NCBI RefSeq assembly: GCF_902499115.1
Contig: NZ_CABVPN010000001.1
Coordinates: forward strand, 340,626-404,625
Reading direction: 5' to 3'
Origin: Burkholderia diffusa
GTDB taxonomy: Bacteria; Pseudomonadota; Gammaproteobacteria; Burkholderiales; Burkholderiaceae
Length of the DNA: 64,000 bases
Part shown: positions 1 through 8,087 of the stretch, piece by piece
Position numbering within the stretch: position 1 is the stretch's first letter
How the letters are laid out: each line of letters opens with the position of its first letter
The notes under the pieces: generated by a model
Told to the model about the DNA's origin: nothing
The model's input: only the letters and a program-made list of their open reading frames with translations
The model's database searches: none
Program-made: the position numbers and the translations under genes

Positions 1-138
1 AACGGTTTCGGCCCGACCGCCGGGCCTTCGGCGCGCTGGTCGCGGCACCGGGCAAGCGGGCATTGTAGCAGGCCAGTCAAGCTGCTCCGGCGACGGGGGA
101 CCTGCGCGGCCGCCGCCGGGGTTGCGCGGGAAGACGGC
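1..138. other. Intergenic end of window, downstream of gshB
   Basis: No gene is supported in these 138 bases. On the minus strand a TACAAT hexamer lies at 62-67, a common -10 form in this window, but I see no convincing -35. It could serve a gene beyond the left edge. In related Burkholderia a PTS IIA-type gene follows gshB, which I recall from synteny and cannot see here. Confidence 0.3.
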
Positions 139-1095
139 CTACGCGGCCGCACGTTCCAGCGCGTCGATGAACATCGCGGCGACGTCGAAGCCCGTCTGCT
201 CCATGATCTCGCGGAAGCACGTCGGGCTCGTCACGTTCACCTCGGTCAGCCAGTCGCCGATCGCGTCGAGCCCGACCAGCAGCAGCCCGCGCGACGCGAG
301 CACCGGCCCGAGCGTCTCCGCGATCTCGCGATCGCGGGCAGTCAGCGGCTGTGCGACGCCGAGCCCGCCCGCGGCGAGATTGCCGCGCACTTCGCTGCCC
401 TGCGGAATGCGCGCGAGCGAATACGGCACCGGCTCGCCCGCGATCAGCAGAATGCGTTTGTCGCCCGCCGTGATCTCGGGGATGAACTTCTGGATCATCA
501 GCGAGCGCGTGCCGTCGTGGCCGAGCATCTCGATGATCGCGCCGAGATTCATCCCGTCGGCCTTCACGCGGAACACGCCCATCCCGCCCATGCCGTCGAG
601 CGGCTTCACGATCACGTCGCCGTGCTCGGCATGGAACGCGCGCAATCGTGCGGCATCGCGCGTGACCAGCGTCGGCGCGACGAATTGCGGAAACTCGCCG
701 ATCGCCAGCTTCTCCGAATGGTCGCGGATCGACTGCGGCTTGTTGAACACGCGCGCGCCCGCGCGCTCGGCGAGTTCGAGCATCCAGGTGGCCGTCACGT
801 ACTCCATGTCGAACGGCGGATCCTTGCGCATCAGCACCGCGCCGAACGACGTCAGCAGACGCGATTGATGCGCGGCCGCCTCGTACCACGGATGGCGATG
901 CAGGTCGGCCGTGTCGCCGACAATCGTCACGCGCTGCACGTCCGCCTCGACGCCCGACCCCGTCCACGCAAGCTGGTGCGGCTCGCACGTGTAGATCGCG
1001 TGCCCGCGCCGCGCGGCCTCCGCCATCATCGCGTAGGTCGAATCCTTGTAGATCTTGAAGCGCTCGAGCGGGTCGGCGATAAAGAGAATGTCCAT
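139..1095 (-). CDS. gshB: Glutathione synthetase
   Basis: ATP-dependent ligation of gamma-glutamylcysteine and glycine, the second step of glutathione synthesis, in the cytosol. The 318-residue product is full length for the prokaryotic GshB family. It has the N-terminal MDILFIADPLERFKIYKDST domain and an ATP-grasp core with DVIVKPLDGMGGMGVFRV near residues 140-157 and the C-terminal metal/ATP segment VGLDAIGDWLTEVNVTSPT. It lies 25 bases downstream of gshA in the same direction, so the two steps are probably made from one transcript. Confidence 0.97.
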   Translation of the reverse strand: MDILFIADPLERFKIYKDSTYAMMAEAARRGHAIYTCEPHQLAWTGSGVEADVQRVTIVGDTADLHRHPWYEAAAHQSRLLTSFGAVLMRKDPPFDMEYVTATWMLELAERAGARVFNKPQSIRDHSEKLAIGEFPQFVAPTLVTRDAARLRAFHAEHGDVIVKPLDGMGGMGVFRVKADGMNLGAIIEMLGHDGTRSLMIQKFIPEITAGDKRILLIAGEPVPYSLARIPQGSEVRGNLAAGGLGVAQPLTARDREIAETLGPVLASRGLLLVGLDAIGDWLTEVNVTSPTCFREIMEQTGFDVAAMFIDALERAAA

Positions 1096-1120
1096 GCGGG
1101 TCCTGTACGTAGCGAAGCCG

Positions 1121-2410
1121 TTACACCTGGATGGCTTCGGGATCGGTCTTTTCCAGTTCGATCGACGACGCGATCAGCGACAGCCGCGCGACGACGCCGT
1201 ACATGTAGAAACGGTTCGGCGGCGCGGCGCCCGGCTTCGCGCCGGCATCCGGCAGCGCGGTGTGCTCGAAGCCGAGCGGGACGTAGTGCATGCCGGGCGC
1301 GTTCAGGTTCTGGTCGCGCTCGCGGCCGCCGTGCGTGCGGTAGAAACCGCCGACCACGTAGCGGTCGATCATGTACACGACCGGCTCCGCGACTTCGTCG
1401 CCGACGCGCTCGAACGTATAGACGCCTTCCTGCACGATCACGTCGCGCACCGCGAGGCCGGCCTTCGACTCGGCCATCTGCGCGCGCTCGGCCTTCGACA
1501 TGCGGCCGATCTCGGCCGCGTCGTGCACGGTCATCACGCCGCGCCCGGCGGTGCCCGCGTCCGCCTTCACGACGACGTACGGCTTTTCGCTGATCCCGTA
1601 TTCGCGATACTTGCGCGCGATCTTCTTCAGCACGCCGTCGATCGCGTCGGCGAGCGCCTGCTCGCCTTCATGGCCCTGCCAGTCGACGCCTTCGACGTGT
1701 GCGAAATACGGATTCACCATCCACGGATCGACACCGACCATCTTCGCGAACTTCTTCGCGACGTCGTCGTAGCACGAGAAGTGCGTCGACTTGCTGCGCA
1801 CGGCCCAGCCCGCGTGCAGCGGCGGCAGGAGGTACTGCTCGTGCAGGTTTTCCAGCACGGCGGGAATGCCGGCCGACAGGTCGTTGTTCAGCAGGATCGA
1901 ACACGGATCGAAATTCTTCAGGCCGAGGCGGCGCTGCGAACGCTCGAGCGGTTCGAGCACGATCTTCTGGCCGTCGGCCAGCGTGATCGGTGTCATGTCG
2001 GTGATGCTCGGGTCGAGCGAGCCGAAGCGCACGTTCAGGCCGGCCTGGCGCATGATCGTCGCGAGCCGCGCGACGTTTTCCAGGTAGAACGCGTTGCGGG
2101 TCGGCAGCTCGGGAATCACGAGCAGGTTCTTCGCGTCCGGGCAGATCTTCTCGATCGCGGCCATCGCGGCCTGGACGGCGAGCGGCAGCACTTCGGACGG
2201 CAGATTATTGAACGCGCCGGGGAACAGGTTCGCGTCGACGGGCGCCAGCTTGAAACCGGCGTTGCGCAGGTCCACCGAACAATAGAACGGCGGGGTGTGT
2301 TCCTGCCATTCGAGCCTGAACCAGCGTTCGATCGCAGGCGTCGCGTCGAGGATCTTCTGCTCGAGCTCGAGCAGCGGACCGTTCAACGCGGTAACGAGGT
2401 GGGGAACCAT
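1121..2410 (-). CDS. gshA: Glutamate-cysteine ligase (proteobacterial GshA type)
   Basis: Forms gamma-glutamylcysteine from glutamate and cysteine, the rate-limiting first step of glutathione synthesis. The 429-residue length and the sequence resemble the GshA type found in beta-proteobacteria and some others, which is distinct from the E. coli enzyme. An ATP-grasp-like segment, YVVVKADAGTAGRGVMTV, sits near residues 275-292. It is the first gene of the gshA-gshB unit. A TACAAT -10-like hexamer at 2438-2443 on the minus strand lies about 30 bases upstream of the start. Confidence 0.95.
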   Translation of the reverse strand: MVPHLVTALNGPLLELEQKILDATPAIERWFRLEWQEHTPPFYCSVDLRNAGFKLAPVDANLFPGAFNNLPSEVLPLAVQAAMAAIEKICPDAKNLLVIPELPTRNAFYLENVARLATIMRQAGLNVRFGSLDPSITDMTPITLADGQKIVLEPLERSQRRLGLKNFDPCSILLNNDLSAGIPAVLENLHEQYLLPPLHAGWAVRSKSTHFSCYDDVAKKFAKMVGVDPWMVNPYFAHVEGVDWQGHEGEQALADAIDGVLKKIARKYREYGISEKPYVVVKADAGTAGRGVMTVHDAAEIGRMSKAERAQMAESKAGLAVRDVIVQEGVYTFERVGDEVAEPVVYMIDRYVVGGFYRTHGGRERDQNLNAPGMHYVPLGFEHTALPDAGAKPGAAPPNRFYMYGVVARLSLIASSIELEKTDPEAIQV

Positions 2411-2437
2411 GAATCACTCGCGAGCGGGAGAATGAAG

Positions 2438-2443
2438 ATTGTA
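2438..2443 (-). promoter_or_regulatory. Possible -10 element of gshA
   Basis: TACAAT on the minus strand, 28 bases before the gshA start. The -35 region is poor, as is usual for this GC-rich genome. The gap 2411-2653 otherwise holds only the amtB terminator. Confidence 0.35.
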
Positions 2444-2560
2444 GAGCAATTGCCCTGTCCATTTGGGGATTGTTCCCGGCTTCGCAAGGGTTTGGAGGAA
2501 GTTTTCGGCTATTGACCCGATAGCGTGAAGGGTTATGCGCTACGGCAGCACGCGGCAGGA

Positions 2561-2590
2561 GAAAAAAAAGCCCGCCGGGCGGGCGGGCCG
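2561..2590 (-). terminator. Rho-independent terminator of glnK-amtB
   Basis: Read on the minus strand, a GCCCGCC/GGCGGGC hairpin is followed by eight T residues. It lies about 65 bases past the amtB stop, where a terminator of the glnK-amtB transcript is expected. Confidence 0.8.
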
Positions 2591-2653
2591 AAGTCGCTGC
2601 GCTCATTCGTGGCGGGTGCCGTCTGCGCGGCGGCCCGCCGTCATCCGTACGAC

Positions 2654-4165
2654 TTATTCGACGTGCTCGCCGTGCAGGATCACGTCGAGGCCTTCGCGCT
2701 CTTCCTCTTCGGACACGCGCAAACCAATCGTCAGGTCGATCAGCTTGAGCAGCACGAAGCTCAGCACGCCGCTGTAGACCAGCGTGATCAGCACGCCCTT
2801 CGCCTGCAGCAGCAGGCTGCCGTCGGCGCCGCCGATGTCCTTGACCGCGAACACGCCCGTCAGCAGCGCGCCGAGAATCCCGCCCACGCCGTGCACGCCG
2901 AACGCATCGAGCGAATCGTCGTAGCCGAGCTTCGACTTGAGCCACGTCGCCGACCAGAAGCAGACCACGCCTGCCGCGATGCCGATCACGAGCGCACCCG
3001 CCACGCCGACGAAGCCGGCAGCCGGGGTGATCGCCACGAGACCCGCGACCGCGCCCGACACGATGCCGAGCACCGACGGCTTGCCCTTCGCGACCCACTC
3101 GGCAAACATCCAGCCGAGCGCCGCGCAGGCCGTCGCCACTTGCGTGGTCAGCATCGCGAAGCCGGCACGGCCGTCAGCCGCGACCGCCGAACCCGCGTTG
3201 AAGCCGAACCAGCCGACCCACAGCATCGAGCCGCCGATCATCGTCAGCACGAGGTTGTGCGGCGCCATCGATTCGCGGCCGTAGCCGACGCGCTTGCCGA
3301 GCACGAGGCACGACATCAGGCCCGCGATACCGGCGTTGATGTGCACCACCGTGCCGCCCGCGAAGTCGAGCACGCCGTCGGCCGACAGCCAGCCGGTCGG
3401 CTCCCACACCATGTGCGCGATCGGCACATAGACGATCAGCGACCAGAGCGTCATGAACACGAGCATCGCCGAGAACTTCATCCGGTCGGCGAACGCGCCG
3501 CAGATCAGTGCCGGCGTGATGATCGCGAACGTCATCTGGTAGACGAAGTAGACCGATTCCGGAATCGTCGTCGCCAGGTGGCTGACGGTCAGCGTGGTCG
3601 CCTTGTCGCCCTTCACGTAGGTCATCCCGTGCAGGAACGCGCGCGACAGGCCGCCGATGAAGCCGTTGCCCGGCGTGAACGCGAGGCTGTAGCCGACCAC
3701 CGTCCACAGCACCGTGATCAGCGCGGTGATCGCGAAGCTCTGCATCACGGTCGCGAGCACGTTCTTCTTGCGGACCATGCCCGCGTAGAACAGCGCGAGA
3801 CCGGGGACCGTCATGAACAGCACGAGCGCGGTGGACGTCAGCATCCACGCGGTGTCGCCCGAGTTGATCTTCGACGAATCGACGGAGAACGGCTCGGTCG
3901 GCGCGGCGGGTGCGGCCGGCGCGGACGCGGCGGCGGCAGCCGATGCGTCGGAGGCGGCGCCCGAAGCGGGTGCGGCGGCAGCGGCGGATGCGTCAGGCGC
4001 GGCGCTCGCCGTCGCGGCGGGTGCCGCGGCAGCCGATGCGTCGGAAGCCGTTGCGGCGGGCGCGGACGCAGCCGCGGCGGACGCCGCGTCGTCGGCGAGC
4101 GCGGGGCCGACACCGGCCGCGATCAGCGAGCCGGCCATCAGCAGGGACATCAGAAGTTTGCGCAT
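2654..4165 (-). CDS. amtB: Ammonium transporter AmtB
   Basis: Inner-membrane ammonium/ammonia channel of the Amt/Mep/Rh family. The 503-residue product has an N-terminal signal peptide (about residues 1-24, ending PALA-DD). A long Ala/Ser/Pro/Asp low-complexity stretch follows (about 25-90), then eleven predicted membrane segments. Family signatures are visible, including GGSMLWVGWFGFNAGSA and FGVHGVGGILGALLTGVFA, which carries a pore histidine. Most Amt proteins are near 400-430 residues; the excess here is the periplasmic N-terminal extension. It follows glnK by 33 bases. The PII protein it encodes is expected to plug the channel when nitrogen is plentiful. Confidence 0.96.
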   Translation of the reverse strand: MRKLLMSLLMAGSLIAAGVGPALADDAASAAAASAPAATASDASAAAAPAATASAAPDASAAAAAPASGAASDASAAAAASAPAAPAAPTEPFSVDSSKINSGDTAWMLTSTALVLFMTVPGLALFYAGMVRKKNVLATVMQSFAITALITVLWTVVGYSLAFTPGNGFIGGLSRAFLHGMTYVKGDKATTLTVSHLATTIPESVYFVYQMTFAIITPALICGAFADRMKFSAMLVFMTLWSLIVYVPIAHMVWEPTGWLSADGVLDFAGGTVVHINAGIAGLMSCLVLGKRVGYGRESMAPHNLVLTMIGGSMLWVGWFGFNAGSAVAADGRAGFAMLTTQVATACAALGWMFAEWVAKGKPSVLGIVSGAVAGLVAITPAAGFVGVAGALVIGIAAGVVCFWSATWLKSKLGYDDSLDAFGVHGVGGILGALLTGVFAVKDIGGADGSLLLQAKGVLITLVYSGVLSFVLLKLIDLTIGLRVSEEEEREGLDVILHGEHVE

Positions 4166-4198
4166 CTTGGATTTCCTCTTGTCGCTTGTCTTTGTCTG

Positions 4199-4537
4199 TT
4201 ACAGCGCGTCTGCGCCGGTCTCCCCGGTCCGGATCCGAATCACTTGCTCGATCGGCGTGACGAAGATCTTCCCGTCGCCGATCTTGCCGGTGCGGGCGGC
4301 CCGCTCGATCGCCTCGACCGCCTGGTCGACCAGATCGTCGGACACGGCCGCCTCGATCTTCATCTTCGGCAGGAAGTCGACCACGTATTCGGCGCCCCGG
4401 TACAGCTCCGTGTGCCCCTTCTGGCGCCCGAACCCTTTCACCTCCGTGACCGTGATGCCGGAGACGCCGAGCGCTGAGAGCGCTTCGCGCGTCTCATCGA
4501 GCTTGAACGGCTTGATGATTGCGGTAATGAGTTTCAT
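4199..4537 (-). CDS. glnK: PII nitrogen regulatory protein GlnK
   Basis: Small trimeric PII signal protein that senses ATP/ADP and 2-oxoglutarate and controls AmtB and nitrogen metabolism. The start at MKLITAIIKPFKL gives the canonical 112 residues. The T-loop GRQKGHTELYRGAEY places Tyr51, the usual uridylylation site, exactly where expected, and the C-terminal GKIFV segment is present. An in-frame start 72 bases upstream is rejected because PII proteins begin at this Met. Coupling to amtB and the sigma-54 promoter upstream mark it as the nitrogen-regulated GlnK paralogue rather than GlnB. Confidence 0.95.
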   Translation of the reverse strand: MKLITAIIKPFKLDETREALSALGVSGITVTEVKGFGRQKGHTELYRGAEYVVDFLPKMKIEAAVSDDLVDQAVEAIERAARTGKIGDGKIFVTPIEQVIRIRTGETGADAL

Positions 4538-4597
4538 GAAGTCCTCTCGCTGGGTGGTCCCGTCGAATTGGTTGGAATGGTGTGACGGTCTCTCCTC

Positions 4598-4613
4598 AGC
4601 AACTCGCATGCCA
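4598..4613 (-). promoter_or_regulatory. Sigma-54 (-24/-12) promoter of glnK-amtB
   Basis: On the minus strand the sequence reads TGGCATGCGAGTTGCT. It matches TGGCACG-N4-TTGCW at all but one fixed position, with exact GG-to-GC spacing. Transcription would start near 4588, about 50 bases before glnK. RpoN control of glnK-amtB is well established in proteobacteria. Confidence 0.85.
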
Positions 4614-4660
4614 TGTTCGTGCGAACACCGCCTCGAACGGCTCTTAAACAGGGTCGCATC

Positions 4661-4677
4661 TGATGCTGAAAGGTGCG
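4661..4677. promoter_or_regulatory. Weak candidate NtrC site (proximal)
   Basis: TGATGCTGAAAGGTGCG matches about 8 of 12 fixed positions of the NtrC consensus TGCACC-N5-GGTGCA. It is centred about 80 bases upstream of the predicted glnK start point, a typical enhancer distance. One half-site is clearly degenerate. Confidence 0.35.
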
Positions 4678-4860
4678 AAAGCCCGGCCGAATGGCCAACA
4701 TGGCCCGGTTCGCTGGCGCGCCGAAAGGATCGTTGCTAGAGTGCACGCACGTCCCGGCTTACCGGGCCATTCACCCATGCGGGCGCCATGCCCGGAAATC
4801 GCGCCACGGGCGCACCATTTCCGGTCATGCGTGCATCATGGGCACGTATGCAACTGAAGA

Positions 4861-4877
4861 TGCACATTTTTTGTGCA
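4861..4877. promoter_or_regulatory. Near-consensus NtrC-type dyad (distal, next to ubiK)
   Basis: TGCACATTTTTTGTGCA has perfect TGCAC/GTGCA arms separated by seven bases, the geometry of NtrC sites. It lies about 280 bases upstream of the glnK sigma-54 start point and only 15 bases before the ubiK start codon. It could be an enhancer for glnK-amtB, a control site for ubiK, or both. The flanking interval 4614-4860 shows no gene. Confidence 0.55.
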
Positions 4878-4892
4878 AGGAAGGGAAATCTC

Positions 4893-5144
4893 ATGAAGCA
4901 ACCCAGCGATGTTTTCAACGACCTGCAGTCGCGCGTCAGCGACCTGCTAAAAAACTCGCCGGCCAAGGATGTCGAGCGCAACGTGAAGGCCATGTTGTCG
5001 CAAGGCTTCTCGAAGCTCGATCTCGTCACGCGCGAGGAGTTCGACACGCAGGCACATGTGCTCGCCCGCACTCGCGTGCGTCTCGAGGAACTCGAGAAGC
5101 GCGTCGCGGAACTCGAGCAGAAGCTCGCAGCGCCCCAGGCCTGA
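4893..5144 (+). CDS. ubiK: Ubiquinone biosynthesis accessory factor UbiK (BMFP family)
   Basis: Small coiled-coil protein of the BMFP/YqiC family, which assists ubiquinone assembly in the UbiI-UbiJ complex and associates with membrane lipid. The 83-residue product starts MKQPSDVFNDLQ, has the family body (KDVERNVKAMLSQGFSKLDLVTREEFD) and ends in a Leu/Glu heptad coiled coil from about residue 55. The start is fixed by an AAGGGA Shine-Dalgarno 6-7 bases upstream; the longer upstream frame has no family similarity. It diverges from glnK. Confidence 0.9.
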   Translation: MKQPSDVFNDLQSRVSDLLKNSPAKDVERNVKAMLSQGFSKLDLVTREEFDTQAHVLARTRVRLEELEKRVAELEQKLAAPQA

Positions 5145-5170
5145 CGCCCCCACCCGACCGACTGGTCGGG

Positions 5171-5197
5171 GCGCGGGCCGCCTCGCGCGGCCCGCGC
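5171..5197. terminator. GC-rich hairpin after ubiK
   Basis: A perfect 11-bp inverted repeat (GCGCGGGCCGC with its complement) has a 5-base loop and lies 26 bases past the ubiK stop. It lacks a T tract, so it is a possible rather than clear terminator. A smaller CCCGACC/GGTCGGG hairpin precedes it at 5153-5170. The rest of the gap to comM is pyrimidine-rich (5236-5290) with TCGTTC-like repeats. Confidence 0.35.
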
Positions 5198-5384
5198 CTG
5201 CCCCCCGGAAATCAGCCAGTCGGCAAGCCGTTCCGTCGTTCTTCGCTGTTCCTCGCTCTTCGCAGTTCGTCGTTCCTCGTTCTTTTCCGCGCCACGCCGG
5301 CAGCGCGCAACGATTCCTCCGATTCCCGCGGCATGCGGCCCTGAACGGCCGTCGCCCGTCCGATTCATCTACAGGAGCCTCGCC

Positions 5385-7019
5385 ATGTCGCTCGCCGTGG
5401 TGCGCAGTCGCGCGCCGGCGGCCGGCCGCGCGCCGGACGTCACCGTCGAAGTTCATCTTGCCAACGGGTTGCCGTCATTCTCGATCGTCGGCCTGCCTGA
5501 TCTCGAAGTCCGCGAAAGCCGCGAGCGCGTGCGCGCCGCGCTGCAGAACTGCGGATTCGACTTCCCCGTCAGGCGTATCACCGTCAATCTCGCGCCGGCC
5601 GACTTGCCGAAGGAGTCGGGCCGCTTCGACCTGCCGATCGCGCTCGGCATCCTCGCCGCGAACGGCCAGCTCCCGGCCGACGCGCTGGCCGGCCGCGAAT
5701 TCGCGGGAGAACTGTCGCTGACCGGCGCGCTGCGGCCGATGCGCGGCGCGTTCGCGATGGCGTGCGGCGCCGCGCGCGACTGGCGCGCGGGTCATGCCGA
5801 AGCGCAACTCGATTCCGGCGCCCGTTTCAGTTTCGATTCCAGCGGCCATGCCGGCGTCGATTGCGCCGCGATATCCGGCGAGACAGCCCCGTCGCGCCCG
5901 CCCGAGCTGTACCTGCCGCTCGACAGCGCGGCCGAGGCCGCGCTGGTGCCGGGCGTCACCGTGTTCGGCGCCCCCGACCTCCCCGCGCTGTGCGCGCACC
6001 TGGCCGGTGCGCCGGATGCCCGGCTCGCGCCGGTCGCGGCGCCCTGCCTCGATGGCGTGCCGGCGCCGGCCGCGCCCGATCTCGCGGACGTCGTTGGCCA
6101 ACGCGGCGCCCGGCGCGCGCTCGAAGTCGCCGCCGCCGGCGGGCACCACATGCTGATGATCGGGCCGCCCGGCGCCGGCAAGTCGATGCTCGCCGCGCGG
6201 CTGCCCGGCCTCCTGCCGCCGCTGACCGACGACGAGGCGCTGACGTCGGCCGCGCTCCTTTCCGCGAGTCGCATCGGCTTCTCGCCCCCGCAGTGGCGGC
6301 GGCGCCCGTTCCGCTCGCCGCACCATTCGTCGAGCGCCGCCGCGCTGGTCGGCGGCCGCAACCCGCCTCAGCCGGGCGAGATCACGCTCGCGCACCTCGG
6401 CGTGCTGTTTCTCGACGAGTTGCCCGAATTCGACCGGCATGTGCTGGAAATGCTGCGCGAACCGCTGGAAGCGGGCCGCATCACGATCTCGCGCGCGGCC
6501 CAGCAGGCCGACTTCCCCGCCGCATGCCAGCTGATCGCCGCGATGAATCCGTGCCCGTGCGGGTGGCACGGCGATCCGTCCGGGCGCTGCCGGTGCACGC
6601 CGGATGTCGCCACGCGCTACCTGCGCAAGCTGTCGGGCCCGTTGCTCGACCGGATCGACATCCAGATCGACCTGCCAGCGCTGTCGCCGGCCGAACTCGC
6701 GTCGCGCGCGACGGCACCGGGCGAGCCGAGCGCGGCGGTCGCCGCGCGGGTCGCCCAGGCGCGTGCGTTGCAGCTCGAGCGGCAGGGCAAGACCAATCAC
6801 ATGCTGAGCGGCCGCGAGACCGACGACCTGTGCCGACCGACCGACGACGGCGAGCGGCTGCTGCGCGAGGCCGGCGAGCGCTTCGGCTGGTCGGCGCGCG
6901 CGTATTTCCGCGTGCTGAAGGTCGCGCGCACGATCGCCGACCTGGCCGGCGACCCGTTGCCGACGGCCGCGCAGATCGCCGAAGCGATCCGCTACCGGCG
7001 TGCGCTCACGGCGCTGTGA
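5385..7019 (+). CDS. comM: YifB/ComM-family AAA+ ATPase
   Basis: Hexameric helicase of the Mg-chelatase-like YifB/ComM family. In Vibrio, ComM drives branch migration during natural transformation. The 544-residue length is usual. The N-terminal ChlI-like domain begins MSLAVVRSRAPA and contains the VEVHLANGLPSFSIVGLPD signature. Walker A GPPGAGKS is near residues 260-267 and Walker B LFLDELPEF near 340. A Cys-rich NPCPCGWHGDPSGRC-RC motif near residues 388-405 and a C-terminal Mg_chelatase_C domain ending RYRRAL follow. The gene stands alone between ubiK and a 333-base gap. Confidence 0.93.
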   Translation: MSLAVVRSRAPAAGRAPDVTVEVHLANGLPSFSIVGLPDLEVRESRERVRAALQNCGFDFPVRRITVNLAPADLPKESGRFDLPIALGILAANGQLPADALAGREFAGELSLTGALRPMRGAFAMACGAARDWRAGHAEAQLDSGARFSFDSSGHAGVDCAAISGETAPSRPPELYLPLDSAAEAALVPGVTVFGAPDLPALCAHLAGAPDARLAPVAAPCLDGVPAPAAPDLADVVGQRGARRALEVAAAGGHHMLMIGPPGAGKSMLAARLPGLLPPLTDDEALTSAALLSASRIGFSPPQWRRRPFRSPHHSSSAAALVGGRNPPQPGEITLAHLGVLFLDELPEFDRHVLEMLREPLEAGRITISRAAQQADFPAACQLIAAMNPCPCGWHGDPSGRCRCTPDVATRYLRKLSGPLLDRIDIQIDLPALSPAELASRATAPGEPSAAVAARVAQARALQLERQGKTNHMLSGRETDDLCRPTDDGERLLREAGERFGWSARAYFRVLKVARTIADLAGDPLPTAAQIAEAIRYRRALTAL

Positions 7020-7352
7020 GCGCCTTCGGAGGACAAAATACGGCTGTCAAGACTTGACTTATGCACAATTTCACGAACCCGGCCCCAGATCACCCTGCAC
7101 GGCCGCCCTTTCGTCGAAAAAATCATATCCCGTTGTTTTTATTGATTTTTCTCAAGGGGAGCGTGAGCTGTCAAATGCGCCGGAGGGCCGTCCGGCGCGG
7201 CTTTGCGGGAGATCCGGTCAACTTTTCAACAAAGTTATCCACATGCGCTGTGGATAGCCGAAAAATCCCCGCAAAATCCGGCGATTAGCGTCGAAAGCTG
7301 CGAATGAACTTTCAATTGCCACGGGAGTCGGAGGCGCCCTCGCCGGCCGCTG
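7020..7352. other. Relatively AT-rich gap with three DnaA-box-like 9-mers
   Basis: This 333-base gap between convergent genes contains TTATGCACA (7059-7067), TTATCCACA (7235-7243) and the inverted TGTGGATAG (7249-7257). The last two form a perfect 8-bp dyad with a 5-base centre. An A/T-rich patch lies at about 7116-7155. The first two match TTATNCACA fully and the third differs at one base. The small open frames here have no recognisable product. Confidence 0.5.
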
Positions 7353-7925
7353 TCAGTCGAGTTTGAACGAGCCGAAAAACTGGTCGAGTTGTTCCTGCGC
7401 GAGCGGCCGGTCGGCGATCGCGACGGCCTGGTACGCGTGCCGGCCCCGCGCCACGAGCCGCGCCACGATTGTCTTGTGGGAATGGTCGCCGCCGCTGGCC
7501 GCGCCCGCGATATGCAGTTCGAGCCCGTTTACCGCACCGCCGGCCGCGAGCGGCACCGGCACCGAGGCCGTCTCTGACACGCCTTCGAGATTGCGCGACA
7601 ACCCGGCCCGCAGGAACTCGAGCGCCGCGCGGCGCGTATCGTCGCGATCGTCGGGCAGCGTCAGCGTGCCGACCGCGAACACCGCGCCGTCGACATGCGC
7701 GGCCTGCATCCGCATCGGCATCGACGCACCGCCGACCGCCACCGGCTGATCCTCGACGGTCGGCTTCGCCGGCAGGTCGATCGTGTAGCCGGCGTCGTTG
7801 TGCAGCGTACGCCAGTCATATGACGGCGAGCACGCGGCCAGCGCCGCGCTCACGCACGCGAGCGCGGCGAAGTGTCGCAGGGGGCGAAAAAGGGGGCGCA
7901 ACGAATGGAGAACTTCCTTCGGCAT
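7353..7925 (-). CDS. Hypothetical lipoprotein
   Basis: Product of about 190 residues from ATG at 7925 (a TTG 21 bases upstream is possible). A hydrophobic N-terminus ending LAACSPSYDW is a clear lipobox, so the mature protein should be lipid-anchored at Cys. The body has no domain I can name with certainty. It contains a beta-rich segment (GYTIDLPAKPTVEDQPV) and ends QLDQFFGSFKLD, a pattern seen in small envelope proteins of unknown function. It is transcribed toward comM and diverges from the TlpA-like gene. No function is claimed. Confidence 0.75.
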   Translation of the reverse strand: MPKEVLHSLRPLFRPLRHFAALACVSAALAACSPSYDWRTLHNDAGYTIDLPAKPTVEDQPVAVGGASMPMRMQAAHVDGAVFAVGTLTLPDDRDDTRRAALEFLRAGLSRNLEGVSETASVPVPLAAGGAVNGLELHIAGAASGGDHSHKTIVARLVARGRHAYQAVAIADRPLAQEQLDQFFGSFKLD

Positions 7926-8087
7926 GGCAGTGATGGGGACAGGCAAAACGCCATTATCCGCCGAAGCCGACGCCCGGTATGCGCGGCGGCCGCCGGTGCA
8001 TGCGCCGCATTCGCGCTAAAATGAGCGCCGAATTTCGACGTCCTTTGCATCGATCCGCGTCATCGACCGACTCCGAGAGCACCGCAG

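Noticed and set aside
2525..4477. Long plus-strand open frame opposite amtB and glnK (650 codons)
   Set aside because: It is antisense to two clear genes. Its predicted protein is Arg/His-rich, with no domain, as expected for a shadow frame in GC-rich DNA.
7061..7288. Small plus-strand frame (75 codons) in the comM downstream gap
   Set aside because: No ribosome site, no family pattern, and it overlaps the DnaA-box cluster.
7020..7352. Interpretation as a chromosome replication origin
   Set aside because: No dnaA, dnaN, gyrB, parA, rpmH or gidA is adjacent, and only three boxes are present. Kept only as a DnaA-box cluster.
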